Positions 47,304 to 56,652 of a DNA stretch of 64,000 nt are shown here, one piece after another (positions within the stretch are counted from its first letter, which is position 1; every line of letters begins with the position of its first letter). The notes beneath the pieces are model-generated. The model searched no databases and was not told the DNA's origin. It saw only the letters and a program-made list of their open reading frames with translations. The stretch is from a virus, in the IMG/VR virus record IMGVR_UViG_3300034279_000305, positions 1 through 64,000 of that record. One strand, given 5' to 3'. Both the position numbers and the translations under genes were made by a program.

Positions 47304-47606
47304 TTACACATCAGTAATAGTTGTAGTAGATATAATACCAACGGAATTATGATATTCGTCCATTGCACCACCTAGATTACCCGAGGCAACAAATGCTTCA
47401 AACTCTTCAGCGACTGCATCATCTGTGAACGTATATTCTAATACCTGGACATACATATCATTCAGGATATCGAAATGAAATGTAACAGTATCTCTATTAT
47501 TTTCTAACCATTCATCCAATAAAGAATTCTGCGGGGGATTGGTCTGAAAATACCACAAAGTTTGATGTGACGGTCTAGTATTTGTAATAGTAAGTTTCTT
47601 CGCCAT
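47304..47606 (-). CDS. Hypothetical protein (100 aa)
   Basis: Start MAKKLTITNTR at 47606 after AAGGAAACTATC. Acidic alpha/beta protein. A longer in-frame start would lie in nrdB. Function unknown. Confidence 0.7.
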   Translation of the reverse strand: MAKKLTITNTRPSHQTLWYFQTNPPQNSLLDEWLENNRDTVTFHFDILNDMYVQVLEYTFTDDAVAEEFEAFVASGNLGGAMDEYHNSVGIISTTTITDV

Positions 47607-47629
47607 GATAGTTTCCTTCTCGTTTAAAT

Positions 47630-48604
47630 TTATGCTGCCACACCCCAAACATCATCCCACTTGCCTGATAGTGCACCCTTGGCATAGTCGGTAGCACGAT
47701 TTTCAAAGAAGTTGGTGTGTGTTGGTGCGTTGATCATTTCCTCGACCCAAGGCAGAGGATTTTTCTTAATCTTAAAGATACCCTTGAGACCGAGACTAAT
47801 TAGTCGACGGTCACAAATATAACGGATATACTTCTTTACATCTGCAGATGTGAGATCTTGCATCTCACCCATCTCGAATGAAAGATCAATAAACTTATCT
47901 TCCAGTTCTACCATTTTCTCGGCGATGGTATAGATACTGGACTTCAATTCATCGTTCCAGAGTTCGCGATTTTCCTCGACATAAGTGCGGAACAACTTGA
48001 TCATCGACTCAGCATGCATCGTCTCATCAACGATTGACCAAGTAACAATCTGTCCCATTCCCTTCATCTTTCCGTGACGAGGGAAGTTGAGGAGCATAAT
48101 GAAGGATGAGAACAGTTGCATACCCTCAGTGAATGCACTAAATGCAGCGATATTGGTCGCGACCGATTCAGGTGTTCCATTTGCATTCGACAAATCCGTA
48201 AAGTAGTCGTGCTTTGCTCGCATTGAGTCGTATTCAAGGAATTCTTGATATGTCGTTTCTGGCATACCCAGAGTTTCAATAAGGTGAGAATACGCTGCAA
48301 CATGTAGTGCCTCCCTTGCCGCAAATCCCATCAACATCATACGAATTTCAGGTTGAGGGAAATACGGTAGATAGTTCTTCACATAACCGCCAGCAACATC
48401 GATGTCACCCTGTGTGAAGAAGCGGAAAATGTTAGTCAGAAAGTGTTTTTCACCATCGGTAAGACGCTTCTTCCAGTCTTGCACGTCTTCGACCATTGGC
48501 ACCTCAGTATGCAACCAATGTGACTGCTCATGCTTTAACCAAGCATCATACGCCCAAGGATAGTTGAACGGTTTGAAATACGATCTTTCACTCATTAATG
48601 TCAT
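47630..48604 (-). CDS. nrdB: Ribonucleotide reductase class I small subunit
   Basis: This is a 324-residue protein with the di-iron ligand helices: FTQGDIDVAGGY, AAREALHVAAYS, FTEGMQLFSS and SIVDETMHAE. It carries the radical cofactor for NrdA (encoded at 48999), reducing ribonucleotides to deoxyribonucleotides. It starts in an ATGA overlap with the small basic gene; an inner ATG at 48595 is possible. Confidence 0.95.
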   Translation of the reverse strand: MTLMSERSYFKPFNYPWAYDAWLKHEQSHWLHTEVPMVEDVQDWKKRLTDGEKHFLTNIFRFFTQGDIDVAGGYVKNYLPYFPQPEIRMMLMGFAAREALHVAAYSHLIETLGMPETTYQEFLEYDSMRAKHDYFTDLSNANGTPESVATNIAAFSAFTEGMQLFSSFIMLLNFPRHGKMKGMGQIVTWSIVDETMHAESMIKLFRTYVEENRELWNDELKSSIYTIAEKMVELEDKFIDLSFEMGEMQDLTSADVKKYIRYICDRRLISLGLKGIFKIKKNPLPWVEEMINAPTHTNFFENRATDYAKGALSGKWDDVWGVAA

Positions 48605-48759
48605 GGACGACCCTGACCCCTATACTTTTTGAAGTTTTGCTTTTTATTTTTATTCATTGTGCTGGTTTTAATCTTCCCATTACCAATCGAAGTACCTCTC
48701 TTATGAGTTTCGTTGATGCTGTTTTTCGTTGTCCCAGTAGACTTGCTGCCTTTTGCCAT
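48601..48759 (-). CDS. Small basic hypothetical protein (52 aa)
   Basis: ATG 48759 in a TAATG overlap with glutaredoxin; stop overlaps nrdB. It is Lys/Asn/Gly-rich and starts MAKGSKSTGTTKNS. The position between nrdB and glutaredoxin is like that in other marine T4-type phages. Function unknown. Confidence 0.65.
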   Translation of the reverse strand: MAKGSKSTGTTKNSINETHKRGTSIGNGKIKTSTMNKNKKQNFKKYRGQGRP

Positions 48760-48995
48760 TAATTATTCTCCGCCCATTTGATTAAACCATCATAACCACC
48801 GACGTGATGTCCATTAATCCAAATTTGCGGAACAGTTGTCACCCCAGGAACTGCGGCAACTACATCTTCCCATAATACATCTTCACCCACCACACTTTCA
48901 ATATACTGAATTTCCATACCAGTCATGAATTCCTTTGCCAATACGCAATAGGGGCAATCAGGTTTGGTATAAATCTCTGCAAAAAATTGTGTCAT
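48759..48995 (-). CDS. Glutaredoxin
   Basis: This is a 78-residue protein with CPYC (C14, C17) and the cis-Pro TTVPQIWINGHHVGGYDGL, giving a complete glutaredoxin fold (T4 NrdC type). It recycles the disulfide of ribonucleotide reductase. Lies between nrdA and nrdB. Confidence 0.93.
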   Translation of the reverse strand: MTQFFAEIYTKPDCPYCVLAKEFMTGMEIQYIESVVGEDVLWEDVVAAVPGVTTVPQIWINGHHVGGYDGLIKWAENN

Positions 48996-48998
48996 TTC

Positions 48999-50801
48999 TT
49001 ATCCTTCGCATGCAACACAGGTGTCACCTTCGATCATTGCTTTGAAGTCGAGTTCTTTAATTACTTCTCGTTCAATACGCTTTGATACCTTATCTGCCTT
49101 ACCAATCTTCTCGGAACGGCAATAGTATAGAGTCTTCAAACCTTGCTTCCATGCAAGATAATGGACTGCATGAATATATTTGATATTTGCATCAGGACGG
49201 AAGAATAGATTGAGGGACTGTGCCTGATCAATAAACTTCTGTCTGTCTGCTGCATGTTCAATAACCCAACGCTGATCGATTTCCATCGAGGTTTTGTAGA
49301 CACTCTTAGTAATATCGTCCATCCATGTAAGGTGCTGCACCGAACCATCGTTGGCGATAATCGAGGACCAAACCTCGTCATACCAACCAGCAGGTCTGCC
49401 GAATGCCGCTTCTTCTAGAATAATCGCGTCAAGATATTTATTCTTATTCAAAAATGAACCCGATAGTGTATCTTGACGATATGCATTTGCTCGCCATGGT
49501 TCAATCGACGGACTAGTATTACCCATGATGATTGACGACGATGCGTTTGGAGCAATTGCCTGCATATGTGAGAAACGACGACCAGTGCCAGCAGCATCAG
49601 GTGCTTCGCCACGCTCTGTTCCAAGTTCTAGATTCGCAGTATCTAGACGATTCTTGATTAGTTTGAACATTCGCATGTTCGTTCCCTTAGCGACTGCCGA
49701 CTCCCACGCAATACCCTTGCGCTGAAGATAAGCATGGAAACCTAGTGCACCGATACCAATAGAACGTTCGCGCTTTGCTGAATAGATCGCACGAGCAACC
49801 TGCTTCGGAGCATTGTCAATAAAGTATTGTAACACGTTATCTAGCATTTCCGCCATGTCCTTGAGGAACAACGGATCTTTCGACCATGCATCATAGTATT
49901 CTAGATTAACGGACGAGAGGCAGCAAACCGCAGTACGCTTCCTATCCGTTGGAAGAATGATTTCTGAACAGAGATTTGACTGATGAATCTTTAGACCAAG
50001 ATCCTTCTGGAACTGCGGCATTGCACGATTAGACGTATCAATAAAGTGTAGGTATGGTTCACCTGTCATCATACGAAGTTCGAGAATCTTCTGCCAAAGT
50101 TCCTTCGCTGAAACTGTGTCGCGGATTTCACCCGATTTCGGATCGGTAAGGTTCCAACTGTCGTCGGCATCCTTGTCCGTCATACAACGCTCAACGATTT
50201 CCATAAACGCATCCGAGATGTTGATCCCATGGTGCAGGTTCAGTGCACGCATGTTGGGATCACCCGTCGGTTTGCGCATCTCTAGAAATAACCCAACATC
50301 AGGGTGAGAAATATCCAGATAAGCAGCATAAGAACCACGACGAGTGCGACCTTGACGGTAAGCCATACTAGAAGCATCATAAGTGCGAAGGTGAGGCATA
50401 ACGCCAGTAGACTTATCATCTGCGGCGCGAATGCCAAAACCAATACCAACGCCGCCACCAAGCATAGACAACCAGTTAGTTTCTGAAAGATTTTCAACTA
50501 GACCCTCCGCAGTATCGTCAATGAAGTTTAGAAAACATGAGATTGGCATACCACGCTTCGACCGACCAAACGAGAGGATCGGAGTGGCATATGACAACCA
50601 GTGCTTTGACGCATATTCGTATAGACGCTGCGCATGTTCAGGATTAGAACCGAACGTCTTTGAAACAAAAGCGAACCGATGTTGTGGAGACGTTTCGTCG
50701 TCCTTCATATATGATTCTTGAAGTCGCTGAATACCTAGTTTGTCAAACAGGGAGTCCCGTGATAGGTCAATTTCAATATCCAGATAATTCTCTCTTGCCA
50801 T
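48999..50801 (-). CDS. nrdA: Ribonucleotide reductase class I large subunit
   Basis: This is a 600-residue protein. NLCSEI (active-site Cys), CCLSSVNLEYY, the radical-site stretch IAPNASSS...GNTSPSIEP and the C-terminal CVAC pair are canonical. It is shorter than E. coli NrdA (761) and starts directly at the catalytic fold, so the ATP-cone regulatory domain is missing, as in many phages. It makes dNDPs with NrdB. Confidence 0.95.
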   Translation of the reverse strand: MARENYLDIEIDLSRDSLFDKLGIQRLQESYMKDDETSPQHRFAFVSKTFGSNPEHAQRLYEYASKHWLSYATPILSFGRSKRGMPISCFLNFIDDTAEGLVENLSETNWLSMLGGGVGIGFGIRAADDKSTGVMPHLRTYDASSMAYRQGRTRRGSYAAYLDISHPDVGLFLEMRKPTGDPNMRALNLHHGINISDAFMEIVERCMTDKDADDSWNLTDPKSGEIRDTVSAKELWQKILELRMMTGEPYLHFIDTSNRAMPQFQKDLGLKIHQSNLCSEIILPTDRKRTAVCCLSSVNLEYYDAWSKDPLFLKDMAEMLDNVLQYFIDNAPKQVARAIYSAKRERSIGIGALGFHAYLQRKGIAWESAVAKGTNMRMFKLIKNRLDTANLELGTERGEAPDAAGTGRRFSHMQAIAPNASSSIIMGNTSPSIEPWRANAYRQDTLSGSFLNKNKYLDAIILEEAAFGRPAGWYDEVWSSIIANDGSVQHLTWMDDITKSVYKTSMEIDQRWVIEHAADRQKFIDQAQSLNLFFRPDANIKYIHAVHYLAWKQGLKTLYYCRSEKIGKADKVSKRIEREVIKELDFKAMIEGDTCVACEG

Positions 50802-51344
50802 TTATAGTCCCTGTTCCTTCAACACTTTTTCGATGTCTGGTTTGAAATATGATTCTGGTTTCAGAATCTTACCATCCTCGCGCTTTTTAATCTTACCATT
50901 ATCAGAAACCTTGCTCATGTTAGAAGCACGCACTTCTTTCCACACTTCTTCAAAGTTGATACCAAGAGTTGCAAACAATCCTTGAACAACCCAGACTAGA
51001 TCGGCACCACCGTCAGCAATGTCTCCAATATGACGACGAAGAAACCCATCGCAAAGTTCGCGGTATTCTTCATCGATTAGATTAATATATAGGCTTGCTT
51101 GCGCCATATTATCATCATTTAGATGAGGTTTTACACCAACATATTGATCCGCTGCGGACATAAATTCAGTAACGTCTTCTTGATAATTCATAGTATTTTC
51201 TTTCATTAGTGTAAAACTTCCATCTTCATTGGCAACCCACGTGATAGTATCACCTTCTTTCCATTGCAGTTTTTCGAAACCTTCCCAAACAATATAGTGC
51301 TCGTCTGCGAAAGGATCGTATTCAACTTTAATAGTATCACTCAT
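50802..51344 (-). CDS. MazG-like pyrophosphohydrolase with short N-terminal barrel
   Basis: This is a 180-residue protein. Residues about 60-180 are MazG/PRA-PH-like (INLIDEEYRELCDGF, HIGDIADGGADLVWVVQGLF, RASNMSKV), with the metal-binding E/D positions. The N-terminal 50 residues (EYDPFADEHYIVW...WKEGDTITWV) look like a small AbrB-like barrel. It would hydrolyse NTPs or (p)ppGpp-like nucleotides. The ATGA junction to the epimerase gene implies coupling. Confidence 0.8.
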   Translation of the reverse strand: MSDTIKVEYDPFADEHYIVWEGFEKLQWKEGDTITWVANEDGSFTLMKENTMNYQEDVTEFMSAADQYVGVKPHLNDDNMAQASLYINLIDEEYRELCDGFLRRHIGDIADGGADLVWVVQGLFATLGINFEEVWKEVRASNMSKVSDNGKIKKREDGKILKPESYFKPDIEKVLKEQGL

Positions 51345-52057
51345 TTGCGCACCTCTTCAAGAATGTGATATTTAGGTTCCCATCCGAGTCTGCGCATTTC
51401 ATCGATATTGGCATGAGTGACTTCTCTCTCACCAACAACATCTTTGAAAGGAACATCTCGGTATCCATAGGTATCCAAAACTTCACTGACAGAGATCGGT
51501 TCATCCGACCCAATATCTACTATACCCGAATAATTCGGATTAGTCAATAGAATTTCAATCGCAGAGCAAATATCTTCAACATGCGTCCAGTCTCGAAGAT
51601 GTTCTGTTTTATATTCGATTTTATTATTAAGCATCATATCATAGAACATATCAGGGCGACTGTCTGGACCATAAACTGTATGGAATCTCATACCAATTGA
51701 GGTATATGGCGCAAGTTCTTCCATCGCCTTTTTGCTGGTAGCATATGGATTTTTCCACCACTCATAAATTGAGGAGGAAGATGCATAGATTACCTTTACC
51801 CGATTAATCTCTGCCCATCTAAAGATGCGATTCGATGCAGTCACATTAGTTTCCCAATAACCTTCTGGATCGTCCCAACTTTTGCGAACACCAGCGAGTG
51901 CTGCTAGGTGTAGAACAACATCTGGGTTCCCGTAAGACTCTGTCATCTTCCATTCACGAATATCTCCCTCGTATGGAATTACAGTGTGATTCTTAGAAAG
52001 AATACGAAGCGCATTCCTACCGATAAACCCTTCATGTCCAGTTAGTAGAATTCTCAC
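51341..52057 (-). CDS. NAD-dependent epimerase/dehydratase (extended SDR)
   Basis: This is a 238-residue protein with the NAD motif GHEGFIG (residues 7-13), LAALAGVR, and SSSSIYEWWKNPYATSK holding the catalytic Tyr-Lys (YxxxK). It acts on nucleotide sugars. Coupled to thyX on one side (ATGA) and the MazG gene on the other. Short for the family (usually 300 or more), so the C-terminal substrate part is trimmed. Confidence 0.87.
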   Translation of the reverse strand: MRILLTGHEGFIGRNALRILSKNHTVIPYEGDIREWKMTESYGNPDVVLHLAALAGVRKSWDDPEGYWETNVTASNRIFRWAEINRVKVIYASSSSIYEWWKNPYATSKKAMEELAPYTSIGMRFHTVYGPDSRPDMFYDMMLNNKIEYKTEHLRDWTHVEDICSAIEILLTNPNYSGIVDIGSDEPISVSEVLDTYGYRDVPFKDVVGEREVTHANIDEMRRLGWEPKYHILEEVRK

Positions 52058-52752
52058 GGGAGTTTTCTTTCAAACTCTGCTTGTGCTGCCATGCTATCTA
52101 GAGCTGCCTTGACATCAGGGAAGTGATGGGCAATTATATCCCAGCACTGCACTGCAACGATACGGTGTTCCTTTTGAGTCGCCTTATCCATGCGCAACTG
52201 ACAGTAGTGAACCCATGACCGAAGCGAACCTGCCATGATGATAGTTGATTCTGTTAGACCTTCAGGGAGAACAGCACGTGCCTGTTCCTTGGCGATACCA
52301 TTTTCAATTGCCCACTCATAAGCATCTACCGCAGCATGAGTTAAGGTTCGTTGTTTCAAATCCCACTCTCCAGCAAGTTCGCTATCTTCAACTTCTACTG
52401 AGTTCTGTCTGTTCTTGGCATCCTGCAGACGTGCTTCCCGTACAACAAATCCCAGATCCTTGGTTGGATCGGCGTAACGCTGACTGTACTCTTGGAATCT
52501 GAAAGAACTATGCCGCAAAATCTGGCGGGCAATATCTCGTGTTGTTTTAATTTCCATTGCGACATGGACCATCTCCAGTGGTGACCAGTGTTGGTTCTTA
52601 ATAAGATACTGAACCAGTTTAGGTGCTGTTGCGGTGTTGTTTTGGTTTGACGGATTAGATACTCTTGCTGCCCATGCAACAAGTTCATTAGCAGTATTAC
52701 ATTCTGTGTAGGCAGAAGGTTTCGACAGACTTACTAGGTTTACTTCACTCAT
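52054..52752 (-). CDS. thyX: Flavin-dependent thymidylate synthase
   Basis: This is a 232-residue protein. RHSSFRFQEYSQRYA matches the ThyX motif RHRxxSxNExSxRY with usual phage changes, and SLRSWVHYCQLRMDKATQKEHR is the conserved C-terminal segment. It makes dTMP from dUMP using FAD, working after the dCMP deaminase at 29303. Confidence 0.95.
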   Translation of the reverse strand: MSEVNLVSLSKPSAYTECNTANELVAWAARVSNPSNQNNTATAPKLVQYLIKNQHWSPLEMVHVAMEIKTTRDIARQILRHSSFRFQEYSQRYADPTKDLGFVVREARLQDAKNRQNSVEVEDSELAGEWDLKQRTLTHAAVDAYEWAIENGIAKEQARAVLPEGLTESTIIMAGSLRSWVHYCQLRMDKATQKEHRIVAVQCWDIIAHHFPDVKAALDSMAAQAEFERKLP

Positions 52753-52946
52753 TAAATGTTTTCCAATGCTTCCAACTTGTCTTTGTATTCAGCGATATGA
52801 CCAAGTTCTAGTTCAATCGCACCCATGAAGTCAGTATGCTCATGAATTGCCATTGGGTTATTCATCATAACACGCACGTTCATTGCATGCTTTTCAATGT
52901 GTGCTTGAAAATGCTTCCGAAGCACATGTTTAATATCATCTTTCAT
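52752..52946 (-). CDS. Small hypothetical protein (64 aa)
   Basis: It is His-rich and helical (HVLRKHFQAHIEKHAM, IELELGHIAEYKDKL). Ferritin-like helix composition, but too short to assign. TAATG and ATGA overlaps with neighbours. Confidence 0.65.
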   Translation of the reverse strand: MKDDIKHVLRKHFQAHIEKHAMNVRVMMNNPMAIHEHTDFMGAIELELGHIAEYKDKLEALENI

Positions 52947-53488
52947 TCAACTCTCCATGATTTTGTATTCAGTTTAATATTAGTCGGCCAATCACCCTCG
53001 GTAAATGACTTGTCGTGGAACCGTAGTTCATTTGTTGGCATGATACACAGTCTGCCATTGTCTAGTTCTATAAACATAAACTCCTTAGACTGCGATGGAT
53101 GCATACTGTAACCATCGTTCATCGGAATGGCAGTAAACAGATAGCGACCAAACTCTCCAGTGCTCCGTATCTCTGCTCGCTGGGTGTTTAGATAATCATA
53201 ACTGACAACTGAGAATTGATCACCATAACAATCCCATACCTGTGTATCATCAAGTCTCCAAAATGGTTCTGGTTCTACAGAAAATGCCAGAGCATGCGGA
53301 GGAACGCCACGGTAGACTGCACCACATTCCAACATCACATGGCAACCCCATGAATGTCCAGGTTTTGAATGTAATGCAAACCAAACGCAGGGTTCAAAGA
53401 TATAAGGTTCTACATCTTTACGAATGAATGATGATTGCACCCAGCAGTAAATATGATTTGGGATGTTTCCCGATCCAGTATAAAGCAT
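52943..53488 (-). CDS. Conserved phage hypothetical protein (181 aa)
   Basis: It is beta-rich with many aromatic residues (PCVWFALHSKPGHSWGCHVML, YRGVPPHALAF) and a C-terminal WPTNIKLNTKSWRVE. Related proteins occur in cyanophages. Function unknown. Confidence 0.7.
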   Translation of the reverse strand: MLYTGSGNIPNHIYCWVQSSFIRKDVEPYIFEPCVWFALHSKPGHSWGCHVMLECGAVYRGVPPHALAFSVEPEPFWRLDDTQVWDCYGDQFSVVSYDYLNTQRAEIRSTGEFGRYLFTAIPMNDGYSMHPSQSKEFMFIELDNGRLCIMPTNELRFHDKSFTEGDWPTNIKLNTKSWRVE

Positions 53489-53754
53489 TACTCGACTTCA
53501 AATTCTTTGACAGTCTGGAACTGTGCCTTGCTTACGAAACCAATGCCCAATAGATGGTCTACACGGTCAGTTGCATCGGCATAATTTGCATACCTGCCAT
53601 CATCGAACCACCACCATCGGTCGAGACCAAGAAACCAGCGAGGTTCGCGTCGGTATTCGACCAACCACATATCGTCTGTTCGATGAATACGCAACTTTGT
53701 AATTCTGGTATGACGGATTTCTACGCCATATTCATTAGCGACCAATTCGCTCAT
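53488..53754 (-). CDS. Hypothetical protein (88 aa)
   Basis: Start MSELVANEYGVEI in an ATGA overlap with the primase stop. WFLGLDRWWWFDDGRY is strongly aromatic. Function unknown. Confidence 0.65.
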   Translation of the reverse strand: MSELVANEYGVEIRHTRITKLRIHRTDDMWLVEYRREPRWFLGLDRWWWFDDGRYANYADATDRVDHLLGIGFVSKAQFQTVKEFEVE

Positions 53755-54782
53755 ACTTTCCTCCACATGGCATACTTTGCCTTTGCTGATAGACCTTGAA
53801 ACGTATTATCATTTATAATACTCTGGATTTCACCAGAAGTCAATCCATTTTCAATCATTTCATTAATATCTTTTCCTGGAACATCTGGCCAGATGACCAT
53901 CTTATACCCCATATCAATATACTTATTCATCAACTTACCAACGTCTCTGTTTTTAGGTTGGTTGTCGAAAATAATTGTTATTTTTTCTTTCGGTATCGGG
54001 AGTTGGTCGATTTTTCCGAATGACGTTCCAGCACAAGCGATAGAATTATCCAGAAAAAGGGAGTCAAGGGGTCCTTCGACGACGAGTACTTCTTTTGTAG
54101 GATCGATTTGATCCAAACCGAAAATCGATGGTGCATCTTCATCTACCTTAACATTGATATACCGTAATGACTCACCTCTGATTCCACGAAGACTAACAAC
54201 AAGTAGTTTACCAGCGCCATCAAGAAAAGGAATCGCGAGTCTCGGTTCAGTTGTGATGATCGAATCTTTGTATTTAGCATTAAGTTGAACCACGTCTTTA
54301 ACATTAGGAATGAAATACAACCGATCAAAAGCAGAGCGAGGGATTTTGCGGTCAGTAACATATTGGATTACCTCATGATCATCTGGTAGTGTGTCAAGTC
54401 GATCCATAATCGAGTCGAGTAGTTTGGGTTCAGGTTTCTTGGCAAACTTCGGTTCTTCAAACTTGAGAACTGATTCTACAGTCTTGTGTGATGTCTTATT
54501 ATGAGCGCCATCGGCATAACGCTCTACGACATATTGACTATAAAGATTTGAATCGAAGTTCTTCAGGAAGGTTCCGAAGTGATGACTCGCGCCACATTTA
54601 TGGCACTTGTAATACAGATCGTTCTTCCCGCGATAGAAGTATCCTCGCGCCTTGCGCTTATTACGCTGTGAGTCGCCGCAGAGAGGACACCTGCAGTTAT
54701 ATAGATCTTGTGATTTTTTCTTGAAGTTCTCGAGACGATACGAAACCGAATGGAGATACTTGATATCAATATATAAACTCAT
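53751..54782 (-). CDS. 61: T4 gp61-like DNA primase
   Basis: This is a 343-residue protein with an N-terminal zinc ribbon (CRCPLCGD...YKCHKCGA, about residues 30-65), then a Toprim domain with VVEGPLDSLFLDN and IIFDNQPKNRD supplying the metal acids. It makes RNA primers for lagging-strand synthesis with the gp41 helicase. Own promoter at 54789. Confidence 0.93.
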   Translation of the reverse strand: MSLYIDIKYLHSVSYRLENFKKKSQDLYNCRCPLCGDSQRNKRKARGYFYRGKNDLYYKCHKCGASHHFGTFLKNFDSNLYSQYVVERYADGAHNKTSHKTVESVLKFEEPKFAKKPEPKLLDSIMDRLDTLPDDHEVIQYVTDRKIPRSAFDRLYFIPNVKDVVQLNAKYKDSIITTEPRLAIPFLDGAGKLLVVSLRGIRGESLRYINVKVDEDAPSIFGLDQIDPTKEVLVVEGPLDSLFLDNSIACAGTSFGKIDQLPIPKEKITIIFDNQPKNRDVGKLMNKYIDMGYKMVIWPDVPGKDINEMIENGLTSGEIQSIINDNTFQGLSAKAKYAMWRKV

Positions 54783-54788
54783 AATATA

Positions 54789-54817
54789 GTTATACCCGAT
54801 TTCATCGGAGAAGTAAA
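54789..54817 (-). promoter_or_regulatory. sigma70-like promoter for primase
   Basis: -35 TTTACT (54812-54817), 17-base spacer, -10 TATAAC (54789-54794). Confidence 0.65.
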
Positions 54818-54822
54818 GGCTT

Positions 54823-55290
54823 TTATTGAATAAATTTCATAAGCATTGGAAGTATCTTGGTAATGATAGCACCAAGAACGATACCACCACCAATCATAAT
54901 ATACTTGGTTTTTTCCAATTTGTCAATACGATTTTTATGTTTTTCTTCTTCTTTATCAACTGAACCTTTAAGATCCCTGATAGCAGCAAGCATCTTGTCT
55001 TCAGTCGACTGAATTTTTGCCTCGAGTTCACGAGTGGTTGTCGTGATACGCGAATGTAACTCGGCGTTACTTTCCTTGGTTTCTTGTCTATGCACTTCTA
55101 AACTCGTGTAGATATCTTCGTTGACTGTTTCTTGCGCATCGAGTTTGGTGTCATGGACAGCGAGCATCTTATTGATGCAGTTGGAAACATCACCAATCTT
55201 TTCGATGGCAAGGTCGAGACGACTGAACACGACCTGAATTTGCTTCAGATCGTGTTCGATTACCGCGACTTTTGTTTCCAAAGATTCCAA
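54823..55290 (-). CDS. XhlA-like coiled-coil membrane protein
   Basis: This is a 155-residue protein: a long coiled coil (about 5-125) followed by a basic stretch and a single C-terminal transmembrane helix (YIMIGGGIVLGAIITKI). This layout matches haemolysin XhlA-type holin accessory proteins. It is next to the EF-hand protein and endolysin genes, which supports a lysis role. Confidence 0.72.
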   Translation of the reverse strand: MESLETKVAVIEHDLKQIQVVFSRLDLAIEKIGDVSNCINKMLAVHDTKLDAQETVNEDIYTSLEVHRQETKESNAELHSRITTTTRELEAKIQSTEDKMLAAIRDLKGSVDKEEEKHKNRIDKLEKTKYIMIGGGIVLGAIITKILPMLMKFIQ

Positions 55291-55461
55291 TTACTTTGCC
55301 TTTGGTTTACGTGCTTTTTTGACAACTGCTTTAACTTCTTCAAACTTGTCTTCTGCCTTGTCAACTGCTGCAGTAATCTCAGCAAGATCGACCTTGCCAT
55401 CCTTGTTAGTGTCAACAAAACCGAAAAGTTTCTTTAGTGCGTCTTTGATTTGATTAAGCAT
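55291..55461 (-). CDS. EF-hand calcium-binding protein (56 aa)
   Basis: ATG 55461 with GGGGATAAG before it. A single EF-hand loop DTNKDGKVDLAE (Ca ligands at positions 1, 3, 5 and 12) sits between helices, and the C-terminus is Lys-rich. Position between an XhlA-like gene and the endolysin suggests calcium-dependent control of lysis or an envelope role; inference only. Confidence 0.78.
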   Translation of the reverse strand: MLNQIKDALKKLFGFVDTNKDGKVDLAEITAAVDKAEDKFEEVKAVVKKARKPKAK

Positions 55462-55465
55462 ATTC

Positions 55466-56641
55466 TTATCCCCATGCTGCGAATTGTTTGGTTTTCTTAA
55501 TGCGGTCATCTAGACCATGCGTACCACCATTTACACGACGAGTAATCTGACCGATGACTGCATCAGATACACCCTTACCCGCGATTGCGAACAGACCGTT
55601 CTTGTTGAAGAACCATAGTGCTGATTCGAATGCGAGTTCAGTTGCGACGATATCTGGATCTGTTAGAACGTCTGGGCGACCGATGTCTTGGGCGAATTGA
55701 GTGTAGTTGCTCTTACCAGTTAACTGGATCGGACCACGTCCACGGAATTTCCATCCATCACCCGATGACTCTGGACCATTGCCCATACGATTAGCATAGA
55801 CCTTGTTAGCAATCTTCTCTGGTTTGCGAGCATACCCTGCAGTCGATGCGATTGTTGGGAAATACTTCTTGAAGATACCGTTCAGACCCTTGTCTGAGTA
55901 GTTCAGGTTCTCTTGGAATACCTTGAAACCACCCGACTCGTGTGCGCACTGTCCGAAGAAGTGAGCAGCACCAGCTGTCGACAACTTGTAGTAATCTCTT
56001 GCTGCCTTGAATGTTCCTGGACCCCACTTACCATCGGCAGTAATACCGCACTTAGTTTGAAGTGCTGCCATTGGTCCAAGACCAGCAACAGTTGGTGCTT
56101 GGACTGCTGCCTTAGCAACCTGCGCGACTGCTTGAACGGCAGGAGCACCTGCTTCTCTAGTAGTCGATGGATCGAAATCTTTAACAGGAGTATACTTTGT
56201 TCCACCTGCCTTAGACTTGGTAGCAACCAGACGCTGCTTGCGGTTTCCGCCTTCCTTCTTAATGGAAGCATGGACCCAACCAGAGTTCTTATCACCAGCA
56301 GCATAGAATTCTAGGATGACTTGGTCAAACTCTAGATTGTCAGCAACCCAGTCAGCAACCTTCTTATTGTCAACACCCTTTACTTCAAAGTCAATTGCTT
56401 GACCATTAACGTGCTGGGAAGTAGCAGATCCACCAACTGCCTTATTGACAAGTGGTGCACGATACGAAGAGTTGATTGTTACTGGACCAAACTTGGCACG
56501 AACAGGTTCGAGAATCTTTTCACAGCAGTAACGCATGTTCTCAATATGTTCAGCAGTTGGTGTGTTAGGAATGCCAAGACGCTTTGCGGTTGGCGATACA
56601 ATCATTTCTGCGAGAGTAAAATGTTCAGTTAGTTGTGTCAT
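55466..56641 (-). CDS. Two-domain endolysin (peptidase M15 + GH19)
   Basis: This is a 391-residue protein. Residues about 5-130 are an M15-type peptidase (SSYRAPLVNKAVGG, SQHVNGQAIDF with H77 and D84, WVHAS with H124). A short peptidoglycan-binding-like module (about 185-222) follows, then GH19 (about 225-391) with HESGG (E235), GRGPIQLTGKSNY and YANRMGN. It should cut both peptide and glycan bonds. No signal peptide, so it needs a holin. Confidence 0.9.
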   Translation of the reverse strand: MTQLTEHFTLAEMIVSPTAKRLGIPNTPTAEHIENMRYCCEKILEPVRAKFGPVTINSSYRAPLVNKAVGGSATSQHVNGQAIDFEVKGVDNKKVADWVADNLEFDQVILEFYAAGDKNSGWVHASIKKEGGNRKQRLVATKSKAGGTKYTPVKDFDPSTTREAGAPAVQAVAQVAKAAVQAPTVAGLGPMAALQTKCGITADGKWGPGTFKAARDYYKLSTAGAAHFFGQCAHESGGFKVFQENLNYSDKGLNGIFKKYFPTIASTAGYARKPEKIANKVYANRMGNGPESSGDGWKFRGRGPIQLTGKSNYTQFAQDIGRPDVLTDPDIVATELAFESALWFFNKNGLFAIAGKGVSDAVIGQITRRVNGGTHGLDDRIKKTKQFAAWG

Positions 56642-56652
56642 TATCTTACCCC

